DNA of 13,379 bases from UBA1014 sp964344035 (GTDB lineage Bacteria > SAR324 > NAC60-12), in the NCBI GenBank assembly GCA_964344035.1, contig CAYFLK010000082.1, positions 1 to 13,379 of the forward strand, written 5' to 3'. A program made the translations under genes and the position numbers. Positions 1 through 7,304 of the stretch are shown piece after piece. The notes under the pieces were generated by a model that saw nothing but the letters and a program-made list of their open reading frames with translations, was not told where the DNA came from and did not search any database. Position 1 is the stretch's first letter. The number at the start of each line of letters is the position of its first letter.

Positions 1-101
1 TGAAACATATCTTAGCTGTGTTGCTGGATAATCAACACTTAACTCGAACAGAGCCAAAATTAAACATTCTTTCCCTTTCTTCAATTCCGGTTCCGGGTGC
101 G

Positions 102-1013
102 TCACAAGTCTTCTTCTTTAACTTTCTTGGTTTTTTCAGGCGCAACCTGGATTTTTATGGGAGGGAGGGAGCGCAGGTACTCGGTAATTGCCCGCAGGTC
201 CGATTTAGGAAGGTTCCGGTAACCGTGATCAATTACCTCCGCCATCAACCCCTGCACAAAGTCCCCGTCAGGGTTCATTCCCGATTCGAGAAACCAGATC
301 AGGTCGTTACGTTTCCAGCGTCCGATACCGGTTGTTTTATCGGGAGTGATGTTCGGCGCCAACTCCCCCTCCGGACCGTCTTTCGATCCTGCAAAGAGCA
401 TCCCGGTTTTTAACCCGCCCATCAGGTTCCGGGGAGTATGGCATTCTCCGCAGTGAGACACCGCGTTTGCCAGGTATGCTCCGCGATTCCAGGAGGCGGA
501 TCGGCTGGGATTTGGTGCATACGGCCGGGGTGCAAAAAACAGGCTTTTCCAGATGAACAGCGCGGGCTGCCAGAAGAAAGGAACAGCCATCTCATGTTCC
601 CGGTTTTTCCGCCGGACCGGGGGCAGGGAAAAGAGGTAATCCTTGAGGTGAAGCAGGTCCTTCCCGTTCATGCCGGCAAAAGAAGTGTATGGAAAAACCG
701 GGAAGTAGTGGCGTCCGTCCGGACTAAGTCCGAGGGTCATCGCCTGAATGAAATCGTCATCGGTCCAGCTCCCGATCCCGGTTTCCGGATCAGGGGTGAT
801 GTTGCTGCTGTAGACGATGCCGAAAGGGGTTGCAATTGCCCGTCCACCCGCCATTTCCCTGCCGTCGTTTTTGCGGTCGGTGTGACATCCGCAACCTCCG
901 GATGCATCAAAAACAGCCTTCCCCAGTTCCGGGTTCGGAATGCGTCCTGAGATGGCGGCAGGGACGAACGAAAAAGTCAGTAAGACAAACAGCCCTACTA
1001 ACAGAAGGTTCAC
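102..1013 (-). CDS. Diheme c-type cytochrome, periplasmic or membrane-anchored
   Basis: Likely an electron-transfer protein of 303 residues with two cytochrome c domains, resembling the cytochrome subunits that accompany periplasmic dehydrogenases. Residues 1-22 form a hydrophobic export signal or anchor. The second domain has a normal heme site, C188-G-E-C191-H192, followed by the family-typical TPRNL, with M257 (GLMAEV) as probable sixth ligand. The first domain keeps the family landmarks (TPFG near 62-65, the NITPD motif near 71, the FPYTSF stretch near 107), but its heme site reads C41-G-C43-H44, one residue short of CXXCH. Both halves carry the NITPD...TGIG pattern, as expected of a duplicated domain. 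Translation starts at GTG, which overlaps the TGA of the upstream cytochrome c' gene by 4 bp, with AGGATGAAGAA just upstream, so the two genes are probably translationally coupled. The C-terminus is lysine-rich. Redox partners are not visible here. Confidence 0.85.
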   Translation of the reverse strand: MNLLLVGLFVLLTFSFVPAAISGRIPNPELGKAVFDASGGCGCHTDRKNDGREMAGGRAIATPFGIVYSSNITPDPETGIGSWTDDDFIQAMTLGLSPDGRHYFPVFPYTSFAGMNGKDLLHLKDYLFSLPPVRRKNREHEMAVPFFWQPALFIWKSLFFAPRPYAPNPSRSASWNRGAYLANAVSHCGECHTPRNLMGGLKTGMLFAGSKDGPEGELAPNITPDKTTGIGRWKRNDLIWFLESGMNPDGDFVQGLMAEVIDHGYRNLPKSDLRAITEYLRSLPPIKIQVAPEKTKKVKEEDL

Positions 1014-1465
1014 TTCTTCATCCTGTATTCACGGTGACAACCTTTGCATGTTTTGCCGAGTTCTCCGAAGGCGTCGATTATCCCGCGGATGTTACCGCCT
1101 TCAGTCGCATGTTCAAGTTTGGCGCTGGCCTGTATCATCTTGTCTGCTGCCAGTTCGAAATCGGACCATTGTTCCCATATTTCCGGTTTTGCGCGAGTGT
1201 CCGGGAATTCAGTCCCTTCCGGAAACAGCGAAAGAATGAAGGGACTTACCTCGTGTATCGCACGCGCATGTGCGCCCAATTGATCCTGGTATTCAACCAG
1301 CCTTCCCTTGAGAATGTTGGCGATTGCGCCAAAATGTCCTCCGATTGATTTCATCACGCTTTGGCGATAGGCGATCACCGCCTCTGTGTTGTCCTGTGCG
1401 TAGGACTGTGCACTGATAAAACCGATCATCAACAGCACCAGTGGAAGAAACAGCACTTGTTTCAT
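1010..1465 (-). CDS. Cytochrome c' family protein
   Basis: A 151-residue exported monoheme cytochrome. Residues 1-23 are a clear signal peptide, with likely cleavage after SYA. The mature protein is about 128 residues, the usual cytochrome c' size, and is predicted to be a four-helix bundle. The single heme motif sits at the extreme C-terminus, C140-K-G-C143-H144, followed by a short basic tail, which is the hallmark of this family. Members have high-spin heme and bind NO and CO in the periplasm; some protect against nitrosative stress. An in-frame start 60 bases further upstream is possible, but this ATG directly precedes the signal peptide and has a good AAGAAAGGA ribosome site, so I prefer it. 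It is the first gene of a two-gene unit with the diheme cytochrome. Family assignment is firm; the physiological role is inferred. Confidence 0.88.
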   Translation of the reverse strand: MKQVLFLPLVLLMIGFISAQSYAQDNTEAVIAYRQSVMKSIGGHFGAIANILKGRLVEYQDQLGAHARAIHEVSPFILSLFPEGTEFPDTRAKPEIWEQWSDFELAADKMIQASAKLEHATEGGNIRGIIDAFGELGKTCKGCHREYRMKK

Positions 1466-1508
1466 GTTTTCCTTTCTTATTTTAATTGAGGGAACGGCGG
1501 GCGAATGT

Positions 1509-1535
1509 CCAAAATTACAGAACATCCGAATTTGG
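1509..1535. repeat. Imperfect inverted repeat over the cytochrome promoter
   Basis: On the plus strand CCAAAATT (1509-1516) faces AATTTGG (1529-1535) across 12 bases. The arms pair with one extra A. The repeat covers the -10 and touches the -35 of the candidate promoter, so it could be an operator. No regulator family is recognised from the bases, and an AT-rich chance repeat is possible. Confidence 0.3.
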
Positions 1536-1539
1536 TCAA
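1512..1539 (-). promoter_or_regulatory. Candidate sigma-70 promoter for the cytochrome pair
   Basis: Read on the minus strand, TTGACC (1539-1534) is followed after 16 bases by TAATTT (1517-1512). The predicted transcript start is about 40 bases before the cytochrome c' ATG. The -35 matches the consensus in five of six positions; the -10 is weak. The 92-bp gap after proB supports an independent unit. Confidence 0.35.
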
Positions 1540-1557
1540 CAGGAATTTTGTAACAAG

Positions 1558-2667
1558 TTATTCCAGAAAAAGGTGATCCCGATGAATAATGGGTTTGTGG
1601 TTACGTTCGGGTGAGGCAGTGTGGTCCTTTTTTTGTTCCGCGAGCAACTTGCGCAGTTCCTGGGCGGACAAACGGGTACGTCCCACGCCAAGGCGGACAC
1701 CGTCAGAGTTGCAGATTTCAACCAACTCCTTGCTTTCAAACTGACCCTTGACGCGGCAGATGCCTCTGGAAAGCAGGCTGCGTTTGTGGTTGAGCAACGC
1801 ATCTTCCGCACCTTCATCGATAAACATCTGCCCTTGGCTGAGCGCTCCTGCCGCCAGCCATTTCTGGTAACTGCGGATTTTTTTTCCCTGTGCAATGAAA
1901 TGAGTGCCGATCTTTTTCCCAGAGAGAATTTCCTTCACACCTCCGGGCGCCTTGCCGTCAAGAATGTACGCATGAATGCCAAAGGACATGGCCAGTCCCG
2001 CCGCCCGGGCTTTGCTTTCCATACCTCCTTTCCCACTCTCGGATGTTGCCGGCAGGCAATGCTGAAGCACCTCCTTGTTCAATTCACTTATTGATTCAAT
2101 CACCACTGTTTTATTCTCCTTCCGGGACTCTTCCTGCCTGATCAATCCGGGGGCGATAGTGAGGTAAAAAAGCTGGTCGGCGCCAACCAGTGCGGCAACA
2201 TACACCGCCAGCCAGTCGTTATCGCCAAAATTCAGTTCCAGTTCCTCTGTTGCGACCACGTCGTTTTCGTTGACAATCGGCAGTATCCCGGCCTGGAGGA
2301 GATGCAGCAGTGTGTTGCGAATATTCAGGTAAGAGGAGCGGTTGCCGAAGTCCATGCGCGTCAGCAGTACCTGGGCCACGGTGATGTGGTGTTCGCGCAT
2401 GAAATCAGTGTAAATCTGCATCAGCCTCGCTTGTCCCACCGAGGCAAGAATCTGGTGCTGAATGAGCGGGTTTTCTTCCTCGTCAACGGAACACATTTCC
2501 CGCCCGGCCCCGATAGCCCCGGAACTGACCAGCAACACCTCGTGTCCCCGATCCCGGATTGACGACACTTCAGCGGACAGCTCGCTGATCACGTTGTAGT
2601 CCAGTTTGCCGTTTGCACGCTGCAGAACATTTGTGCCGATCTTTATCACCAATCGTTGACGTTTCAT
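1558..2667 (-). CDS. proB: Glutamate 5-kinase with C-terminal PUA domain
   Basis: Phosphorylates L-glutamate with ATP to glutamyl 5-phosphate, the first step of proline synthesis, in the cytoplasm. Its 369 residues match the two-domain ProB length. The amino-acid kinase domain covers about residues 1-260: the IKIGTNVL phosphate loop near 8-15, VSSGAIGAGRE at 47-57, VNEND at 132-136 and FGDND at 147-151, which in ProB bind glutamate. GGM with K219 is the ATP-binding segment. The PUA domain runs from about 278 to 365 (FIDEGAEDALL, then IHRD near the end). Two usually conserved spots differ: a T-to-K change in the GTGGM segment (GKGGM at 212-216), and LTIAPGL where relatives have an LSDVDGL-like loop. 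The start matches the family, although the ribosome site is poor. proA is not adjacent. A candidate promoter precedes the gene. Confidence 0.92.
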   Translation of the reverse strand: MKRQRLVIKIGTNVLQRANGKLDYNVISELSAEVSSIRDRGHEVLLVSSGAIGAGREMCSVDEEENPLIQHQILASVGQARLMQIYTDFMREHHITVAQVLLTRMDFGNRSSYLNIRNTLLHLLQAGILPIVNENDVVATEELELNFGDNDWLAVYVAALVGADQLFYLTIAPGLIRQEESRKENKTVVIESISELNKEVLQHCLPATSESGKGGMESKARAAGLAMSFGIHAYILDGKAPGGVKEILSGKKIGTHFIAQGKKIRSYQKWLAAGALSQGQMFIDEGAEDALLNHKRSLLSRGICRVKGQFESKELVEICNSDGVRLGVGRTRLSAQELRKLLAEQKKDHTASPERNHKPIIHRDHLFLE

Positions 2668-2705
2668 GAGGACGTTTTTTTTGAAAGCCGTTTTCTTAGA
2701 GCATC

Positions 2706-2735
2706 AGGCTAGTGCGGATGAGGGATCAAAGTCAA
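2706..2735 (-). promoter_or_regulatory. Candidate promoter for proB
   Basis: In the 122-bp gap between the reductase stop and the proB start, the minus strand reads TTGACT (2735-2730), an 18-base spacer, then TAGCCT (2711-2706). The predicted start lies about 32 bases before the proB ATG. The -35 is good and the -10 poor (three of six), so this is tentative. Confidence 0.35.
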
Positions 2736-2789
2736 CACCGCGACTCAGGCGCGCAAACTCCGCGGATACTTTCAAAACGCGCTTGAAAC

Positions 2790-3851
2790 TCAGACCGGGG
2801 CAGACTGTTTATTCGCAGGGTTGGTAAAACGCTGATGGATGGATTGGATGCCCTGCAAGATTTCATCAGTCAGCCTCACTTCATGCGCGGCGGCATTATA
2901 CTGCAGCTGTTCGATTGATGTTGCCCCCAGCAGGGTACAGGTGATAAAGGGCCTTGACGCGTTGAATGCCAGGGCCATCTGGGCCGGTTCGAGCCCGTGT
3001 TCCTCCGCCAGTTCCGCATACATCTTTGTCGCTTTTTCCGAATTGAGTGTATGGTAGCGCTTGAAATGGGAGAACCGCGTGAGGCGGCCACGTGCCGGCA
3101 TTGCGCCGTCAAGATATTTCCCAGTGAGCATTCCCGACCCAAGAGGGGAGTATGCGATCATGCCGAGCGATTCACGTGCGCAGATTTCCGCCAACCCGGG
3201 TTCAAATGCACGGTTGAGAAGATTATAAGGATTCTGAATGCTAGCTGGTCGTTCCCAGCCCCTGAAGTCCGCATTTGACAGGTATTTCATCACGCCCCAC
3301 GGAGTTTCGTTCGATATTCCGTAACCGCGGATTTTCCCGGATTTGCGGAACTGCTCCAGTGCTTCCTGGGTCTCCATGATACCAGCTTTGGCGTCATCAG
3401 GCTCATCTCCCGGTTTGCCATTCAAGGGTTCGCGGTTCGGCCAATGCACCTGGTACAGGTCCAGGTAATCGGTTTTCAGTCGTAGCAGGGTCTTGTCAAG
3501 CGCTTGCTTGAGGTTGGCGGTGCTGAGCCGGTTGACTCCATCCCGGATGTAGCCCGCCAGTACGCGGGAACCGGTGGTTGGCCCAACTACCTTGGATGCA
3601 AGCACCACCTTCTCACGGCATTGCCGTAGACGCAGCCAACTGCCGATGTGGCGCTCACTCAACCCATAGGTTTCCCGACGGGGAGGGACAGGATACATTT
3701 CCGCTGTGTCAATCAGGCTGATGCCTGAAGCGAGAGCACAATCAAGAAGCAGATGCGCTTCCGCTTCTGAATTCTGCTCCCCAAATGTCATTGTGCCGAG
3801 GCCGAAAATGCTGACCCGGATAGCGGATGTTCCCAGTCTTTTTAAACGCAT
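2790..3851 (-). CDS. tas: Tas-like NADP-dependent aldo-keto reductase
   Basis: A 353-residue cytoplasmic oxidoreductase of the aldo-keto reductase superfamily, with an (alpha/beta)8 barrel. The protein follows E. coli Tas closely: the N-terminal GLGTMTFGEQNSEAEAH segment is nearly the same, and so are the AEMYPVPP, DYLDLYQVHWP and GVMKYL segments. The catalytic tetrad is D48, Y53, K87 and H136. The C-terminal cofactor region includes LLGATSIEQL. The natural substrate of Tas is not well established; the E. coli gene was found because it relieves tyrosine auxotrophy under starvation. The ATG fits the family start, but no clear Shine-Dalgarno precedes it. It sits 39 bases after the coiled-coil gene and probably shares its transcript. 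Two bases after the stop is a weak AT-rich stem (TTTCAA/TTGAAA, 2770-2788) without a T tract. Confidence 0.9.
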   Translation of the reverse strand: MRLKRLGTSAIRVSIFGLGTMTFGEQNSEAEAHLLLDCALASGISLIDTAEMYPVPPRRETYGLSERHIGSWLRLRQCREKVVLASKVVGPTTGSRVLAGYIRDGVNRLSTANLKQALDKTLLRLKTDYLDLYQVHWPNREPLNGKPGDEPDDAKAGIMETQEALEQFRKSGKIRGYGISNETPWGVMKYLSNADFRGWERPASIQNPYNLLNRAFEPGLAEICARESLGMIAYSPLGSGMLTGKYLDGAMPARGRLTRFSHFKRYHTLNSEKATKMYAELAEEHGLEPAQMALAFNASRPFITCTLLGATSIEQLQYNAAAHEVRLTDEILQGIQSIHQRFTNPANKQSAPV

Positions 3852-3890
3852 GGCCCGCTCAGGAGTATATCAGGTTACAAAGGAGGACTT

Positions 3891-5102
3891 TCAGTGAAGA
3901 GGATCTGAAACCGGCCGGCCATCTTTCTCCTCCCTGATCTCTTCTTTTCGGAGCCGGGACCTCTCCACTTTGATCCAACCCCGTTCCTGTTGCAGTTCAT
4001 CCTCCTGTCTGGAAATTGCTTCGCGTTCAACTTCACGCACCTTGTCCTGTGCTTCCTGGATTTTTTCATGCTGATCCAGCAGGCGTTTGAGCAGATTTTT
4101 GACCCATGTTTTGTCCTGGTCTAAACGATCCCGTTCCTTTCGCAGCCCGGAAAGCAATTCCTGCTGCTGTTGCACCAGCATTTCCTGTTCCGTGTGAAAT
4201 TCCATCCGGTCCACATCATTAGGCGACAGTGTCGCCGCTGCTTCATCTTCCGGGCGCTGACGCATTCCGGCAAGCATCCGGGACAATTGAGTCAACAGTT
4301 TTTGAGATTCCTGTTGCTGGGATTTCATTTTTTTACTTAAATTACCCATTACCTCTTCCCGTTGCCGAACCAACTTTTCCCTTTCCCGCAATCCTGCCTC
4401 CTGCTCCTCCAGGCGTGTTTGCCGGACTTGAGATTCCTTTTGCTCAATCAGTGCCTGTTGCTCTTTTTCCTGCAGTTCTTTATCTCTTTTTTCTAGAACT
4501 TTCTGCTGCTGCTGAATTTTGCGCAGATCACGCCGGATTTGTTTTTGCTGTTCTTCCTGTTGTTTCAGCATCTGCTTCATGAGGGATTCCTGTTTTTCGA
4601 GAGCATTTTTTTGCTTCAGCGCTTCTGCTTCAAAATCCCTTTGCTTTTTTTCCTCGGCCAGTTCCCTGATGACGTTTTTTAATCGGTTCACGTTTTCTTC
4701 AAGTCCCTGCAGGCGTGAACACCATTCCACCACGCTGTTGCCTGCTTCCTCCTCGAGATCGAGACTGCCAAGCAAATACTGTCCCTCTTTCTCTGAGACC
4801 CATGCGGCAGGGTCAAGTTCCCTGAATACCGGGAGGGGAGGCAAAACAGGCGGACTTTCATATCCGGAATAATCTTTGAACAACGTCTGAAACTCCCGCT
4901 TAAATTCATTCAGCTGTTGATGATAATCCTTTACGGAGTCACGAACCTTGCCTGCGCGATGAAATGCTCCGGACTCTTCTGCTTCGTTTGCCGCGTCCTC
5001 TAAACCTGAAAGTTCGAGTGCGAACATTTTTAACTTTGCCTCCAGAAACTGCCGCCCCCTGGTGATGGGAACGACTTTGCCCTTTTTCTTTGTTCCTGTC
5101 AT
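3891..5102 (-). CDS. Unrecognised long coiled-coil protein, Tol-cluster associated
   Basis: I do not recognise this 403-residue protein. It has no signal peptide, no hydrophobic segment and a lysine-rich N-terminus, so it is predicted to be cytoplasmic. Residues about 18-75 look helical. A proline-rich stretch near 84-91 (PPVLPPLP) and an aromatic segment near 92-130 follow. Then come two long, highly charged coiled-coil stretches, about 132-280 and 300-392, very rich in Q, E, K and R, with runs such as QQQQ. A short non-coiled gap near 281-297 separates them. It begins 30 bases after the CpoB-like gene and ends 39 bases before the reductase gene, so it is probably in the Tol operon. There is no clear Shine-Dalgarno before the ATG. 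A structural, division-related or scaffold role is possible but unproven; similarity searches will be confounded by coiled-coil composition. Confidence 0.75.
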   Translation of the reverse strand: MTGTKKKGKVVPITRGRQFLEAKLKMFALELSGLEDAANEAEESGAFHRAGKVRDSVKDYHQQLNEFKREFQTLFKDYSGYESPPVLPPLPVFRELDPAAWVSEKEGQYLLGSLDLEEEAGNSVVEWCSRLQGLEENVNRLKNVIRELAEEKKQRDFEAEALKQKNALEKQESLMKQMLKQQEEQQKQIRRDLRKIQQQQKVLEKRDKELQEKEQQALIEQKESQVRQTRLEEQEAGLREREKLVRQREEVMGNLSKKMKSQQQESQKLLTQLSRMLAGMRQRPEDEAAATLSPNDVDRMEFHTEQEMLVQQQQELLSGLRKERDRLDQDKTWVKNLLKRLLDQHEKIQEAQDKVREVEREAISRQEDELQQERGWIKVERSRLRKEEIREEKDGRPVSDPLH

Positions 5103-5132
5103 TTGGGCTAAATTGAAACTTAAGGAAGTTAT

Positions 5133-5888
5133 TTACTCGGCTTCTACTGGGACTTTTGACTCAACCGAAGCCCCTTCCACACCAGATGACAACGGGGAAA
5201 CCAAACTTTTTGCTTTTACCGTCAGCGGGTGATCGGGATAGTTCCTGAGCAGTTCATACCACACTATCTTCTGTTTTTCTTTGTCTCCCATCATTCCGAA
5301 AGCCAGCCCCAAACCATACATGGCCTGGGGATTGTAGGCGCTTTCGCGTGATTGCTGAATAACAGTGCCGAAAAAAGAAGCGGCCTGTTCCGGGTAATCC
5401 CGGACCAGGTATTCATTGCCAAGTGCCATCAGCAGGGTGGTTTTGAAATCATCCGGAGTTTCGGATTCCAGCAGCGGTTGGAAATGCCGAGCGGCCAGGT
5501 CCGGCTGCCCCGCCTGTAGCGCAAGTACTCCTTCAAGAACGGATGTGATGGGAGGGTCCTTCCCCTTTTCCGCATCACGCGATTCCTGGATTTCCCTGAA
5601 TTCCTCGAGCCGGTCCAACCGTGAGTTGATATTGAACAACTCCTGTTCCAGCTGTTTTAAACCACTGTACAGCGAGTCCAGCAAATCCTCGGGAGGCAGG
5701 GATTGTTCAAGCAGGTCCTGCCGCTGGATTTGTCCCGCCGACAGCGATTGCAGACGACGGAGCATTGTTTCCTGACGAGTCAAGGCGTCCTTCAGGTTTT
5801 TTAATTCTCCCTGAAAATCTTCATTGGCATGGAGTGTAAACACGGTTGCCGACAGGAGCAAAATCAGTAAAAACCAGAGGCGCTTCAT
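5133..5888 (-). CDS. CpoB/YbgF-like periplasmic TPR protein
   Basis: A 251-residue exported protein like CpoB (YbgF), which interacts with TolA and coordinates outer-membrane constriction with septal peptidoglycan synthesis. Residues 1-21 are a signal peptide (MKRLWFLLILLL..., cleavage probably after LHA). Residues about 24-100 are a coiled coil, matching the trimerising N-terminal part of CpoB. From about 115 to 235 there are roughly three tetratricopeptide repeats (the ALQAGQPDLAARHF, GNEYLVRDYPEQAASFF and GLGLAFGMMGDKEKQ helices), ending in NYPDHPLTVKAK, typical of this family. An in-frame ATG 33 bases upstream would add eleven residues before the signal, so I chose the internal one. Neither start has a strong ribosome site. 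Its place directly after tolB supports the call. No pal lies between, where it is usual; the 92-bp gap holds nothing recognisable. Confidence 0.8.
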   Translation of the reverse strand: MKRLWFLLILLLSATVFTLHANEDFQGELKNLKDALTRQETMLRRLQSLSAGQIQRQDLLEQSLPPEDLLDSLYSGLKQLEQELFNINSRLDRLEEFREIQESRDAEKGKDPPITSVLEGVLALQAGQPDLAARHFQPLLESETPDDFKTTLLMALGNEYLVRDYPEQAASFFGTVIQQSRESAYNPQAMYGLGLAFGMMGDKEKQKIVWYELLRNYPDHPLTVKAKSLVSPLSSGVEGASVESKVPVEAE

Positions 5889-5980
5889 TCTTTGCCCAAT
5901 ACCATGGTGAGAATCACACATCGGGATTTTACGGTGACGGTCGAAAATCGGCCGGAAGAACGATGCCGGTTAAGACAGGG

Positions 5981-7264
5981 TTACTTGCTCCATACCGGGT
6001 TCGTTTCTGCAATCGATTTCGGGTTGGTGGTCAGCCGAATCATCGGCCCGCCATGAATAGAAATGAGATGCAGCTTCGGCGTCCCCGTGCGACTTGATAC
6101 AAAAACAATCTGTTTCCCGTTGGGAGACCAGTCAGGTTTCTCGTTGTTGAAACGTCCGCTGGTCAGTTGGAGATGACGATTAGTGGCCAGAGTATATTTG
6201 TAAATTTGAAAATGCCCCTTTTTTTTGCTTTCGTACACAAGCTGCGTGCCATCGGGGGACCAACGCGGCGCACTATTGTAATGCCCGCGGAAGGTGATCC
6301 GTTTCGTTTTTCGCGATTTCCAATCATTCAGATAAATCTGTGGCTGGCGGAAACGGGCGCTGTCTGAGACAAATGCAATTGCGGAACCCTGTCCGGACCA
6401 GACCGGTGACATTTCCAGGCTTCTCCACGGAAGCAGTTTTTCCAGGTTTTTGGTCTCGAGCTGATATGAATAAATATCGGCGTTGCCATGTTTCATCAGT
6501 GTGATCAAAATCGATTTGCCGTCCGGAGACCAACTCCCTCCCAGCGGCTGAGTACCGGAGGGAAAGGAAAGAATGCTCGCACGCAAGCGGTTGACTGGCT
6601 GAATGGCGATCTGAGCCCCGGAGCGGGTGAAAGTGGTGTAGAGCAGTCGCTTGTTATCAAAGGACCAACTGGGGTGGTTGTTTGAGCCGAGGTTGTAGGA
6701 AAAACGCTGCTGGCGGGTACCGTCATAGCTTGAAAGCATGATGTTCTTGCGCCCCCCTTTCTTCTGGGCGGTATAGGCAATGCGGCTTTGCGAAATCCCC
6801 TTGAATCCCAGGGAAACTTCAACAAATGTGTCTGCCAGCTTCAGCCCGATACCTTTCAAATCGAGTTGCTCTCCCTGCACCAGGTATCCTTCCAGGAGGG
6901 GGTAGGTTCCTTCTTTCCCCCGGATTTGATAGGTCAGTTCCATCGGGTTTTCTGACTTCAACTGCAGGTCTATGCGGAAAGCATACTGACGAGTTGAATC
7001 CGGGCTTTGGCTGGTTTTTCCCGCTTCACTATCCAGCGGCGCCACAGGGACCATGCGAAAAAACAGAGTTTGCTCCAGGTTGCTTTGCAAAATGGATTGC
7101 ACGTAAAGTCCGTCCAGATGATTGGCGGGATTCATGGAAAGTCCCACAACCAGCGGTCGGAACCTGGGCTGGGTGATATCGAAATAATCGATTGCCCCCG
7201 CTCCCGGCGCCGGACAGCTCCAGAAGAAAACAAACCCTATGACAAGACTGAAAATACGGGGCAT
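5981..7264 (-). CDS. tolB: Tol-Pal system translocation protein TolB
   Basis: Periplasmic beta-propeller protein that binds Pal and is released through TolA during division. It has 427 residues, close to the usual 430. Residues 1-24 are an export signal (likely cleavage after GAGA). The N-terminal TolB domain spans about 25-160, opening with YFDITQPRFRPLVV. The propeller follows the SRIAYT strand near 160, with WD40-like repeats near 197 (HPSWSFDN), 242 (GGSWSPDG), 286 (SPVWSGQG), 332 (APRWSPDG), 376 (KPDWSPNG) and a closing NPVWSK at the C-terminus. The open frame extends 96 bases further upstream into the TolA-like gene, but the chosen ATG sits right before the signal peptide. No Shine-Dalgarno is evident; a 6-bp hairpin lies about 18 bases upstream. 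It is 40 bases downstream of the TolA-like gene. Confidence 0.93.
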   Translation of the reverse strand: MPRIFSLVIGFVFFWSCPAPGAGAIDYFDITQPRFRPLVVGLSMNPANHLDGLYVQSILQSNLEQTLFFRMVPVAPLDSEAGKTSQSPDSTRQYAFRIDLQLKSENPMELTYQIRGKEGTYPLLEGYLVQGEQLDLKGIGLKLADTFVEVSLGFKGISQSRIAYTAQKKGGRKNIMLSSYDGTRQQRFSYNLGSNNHPSWSFDNKRLLYTTFTRSGAQIAIQPVNRLRASILSFPSGTQPLGGSWSPDGKSILITLMKHGNADIYSYQLETKNLEKLLPWRSLEMSPVWSGQGSAIAFVSDSARFRQPQIYLNDWKSRKTKRITFRGHYNSAPRWSPDGTQLVYESKKKGHFQIYKYTLATNRHLQLTSGRFNNEKPDWSPNGKQIVFVSSRTGTPKLHLISIHGGPMIRLTTNPKSIAETNPVWSK

Positions 7265-7281
7265 ATCTACATAAAACCAGT

Positions 7282-7296
7282 TACGGACAATCCGTA
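7282..7296 (-). repeat. Perfect short hairpin between tolA-like gene and tolB
   Basis: On the minus strand TACGGA-TTG-TCCGTA forms a perfect 6-bp stem with a 3-base loop. It lies between the TolA-like stop and the tolB ATG, about 17 bases before the ATG. There is no T tract, so it is not an intrinsic terminator. It could affect tolB translation or mRNA processing; that is inference. Confidence 0.4.
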
Positions 7297-7304
7297 TCGA
7301 AAAG

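Noticed and set aside
18..38. GTGTTG/CAACAC inverted repeat as terminator of the cytochrome unit
   Set aside because: A 6-bp stem with a 9-base loop, more than 60 bases past the stop and with no T tract on the minus strand; probably chance.
2770..2788. TTTCAA/TTGAAA stem after the aldo-keto reductase as a terminator
   Set aside because: The stem is AT-rich, only 6 bp, and lacks a downstream T tract on the minus strand.
4100..4800. Repeat array suggested by CTG/TTC-rich sequence
   Set aside because: It is explained by Q/E/K-rich coiled-coil codons in the minus-strand gene; no fixed repeat unit or spacing is seen.
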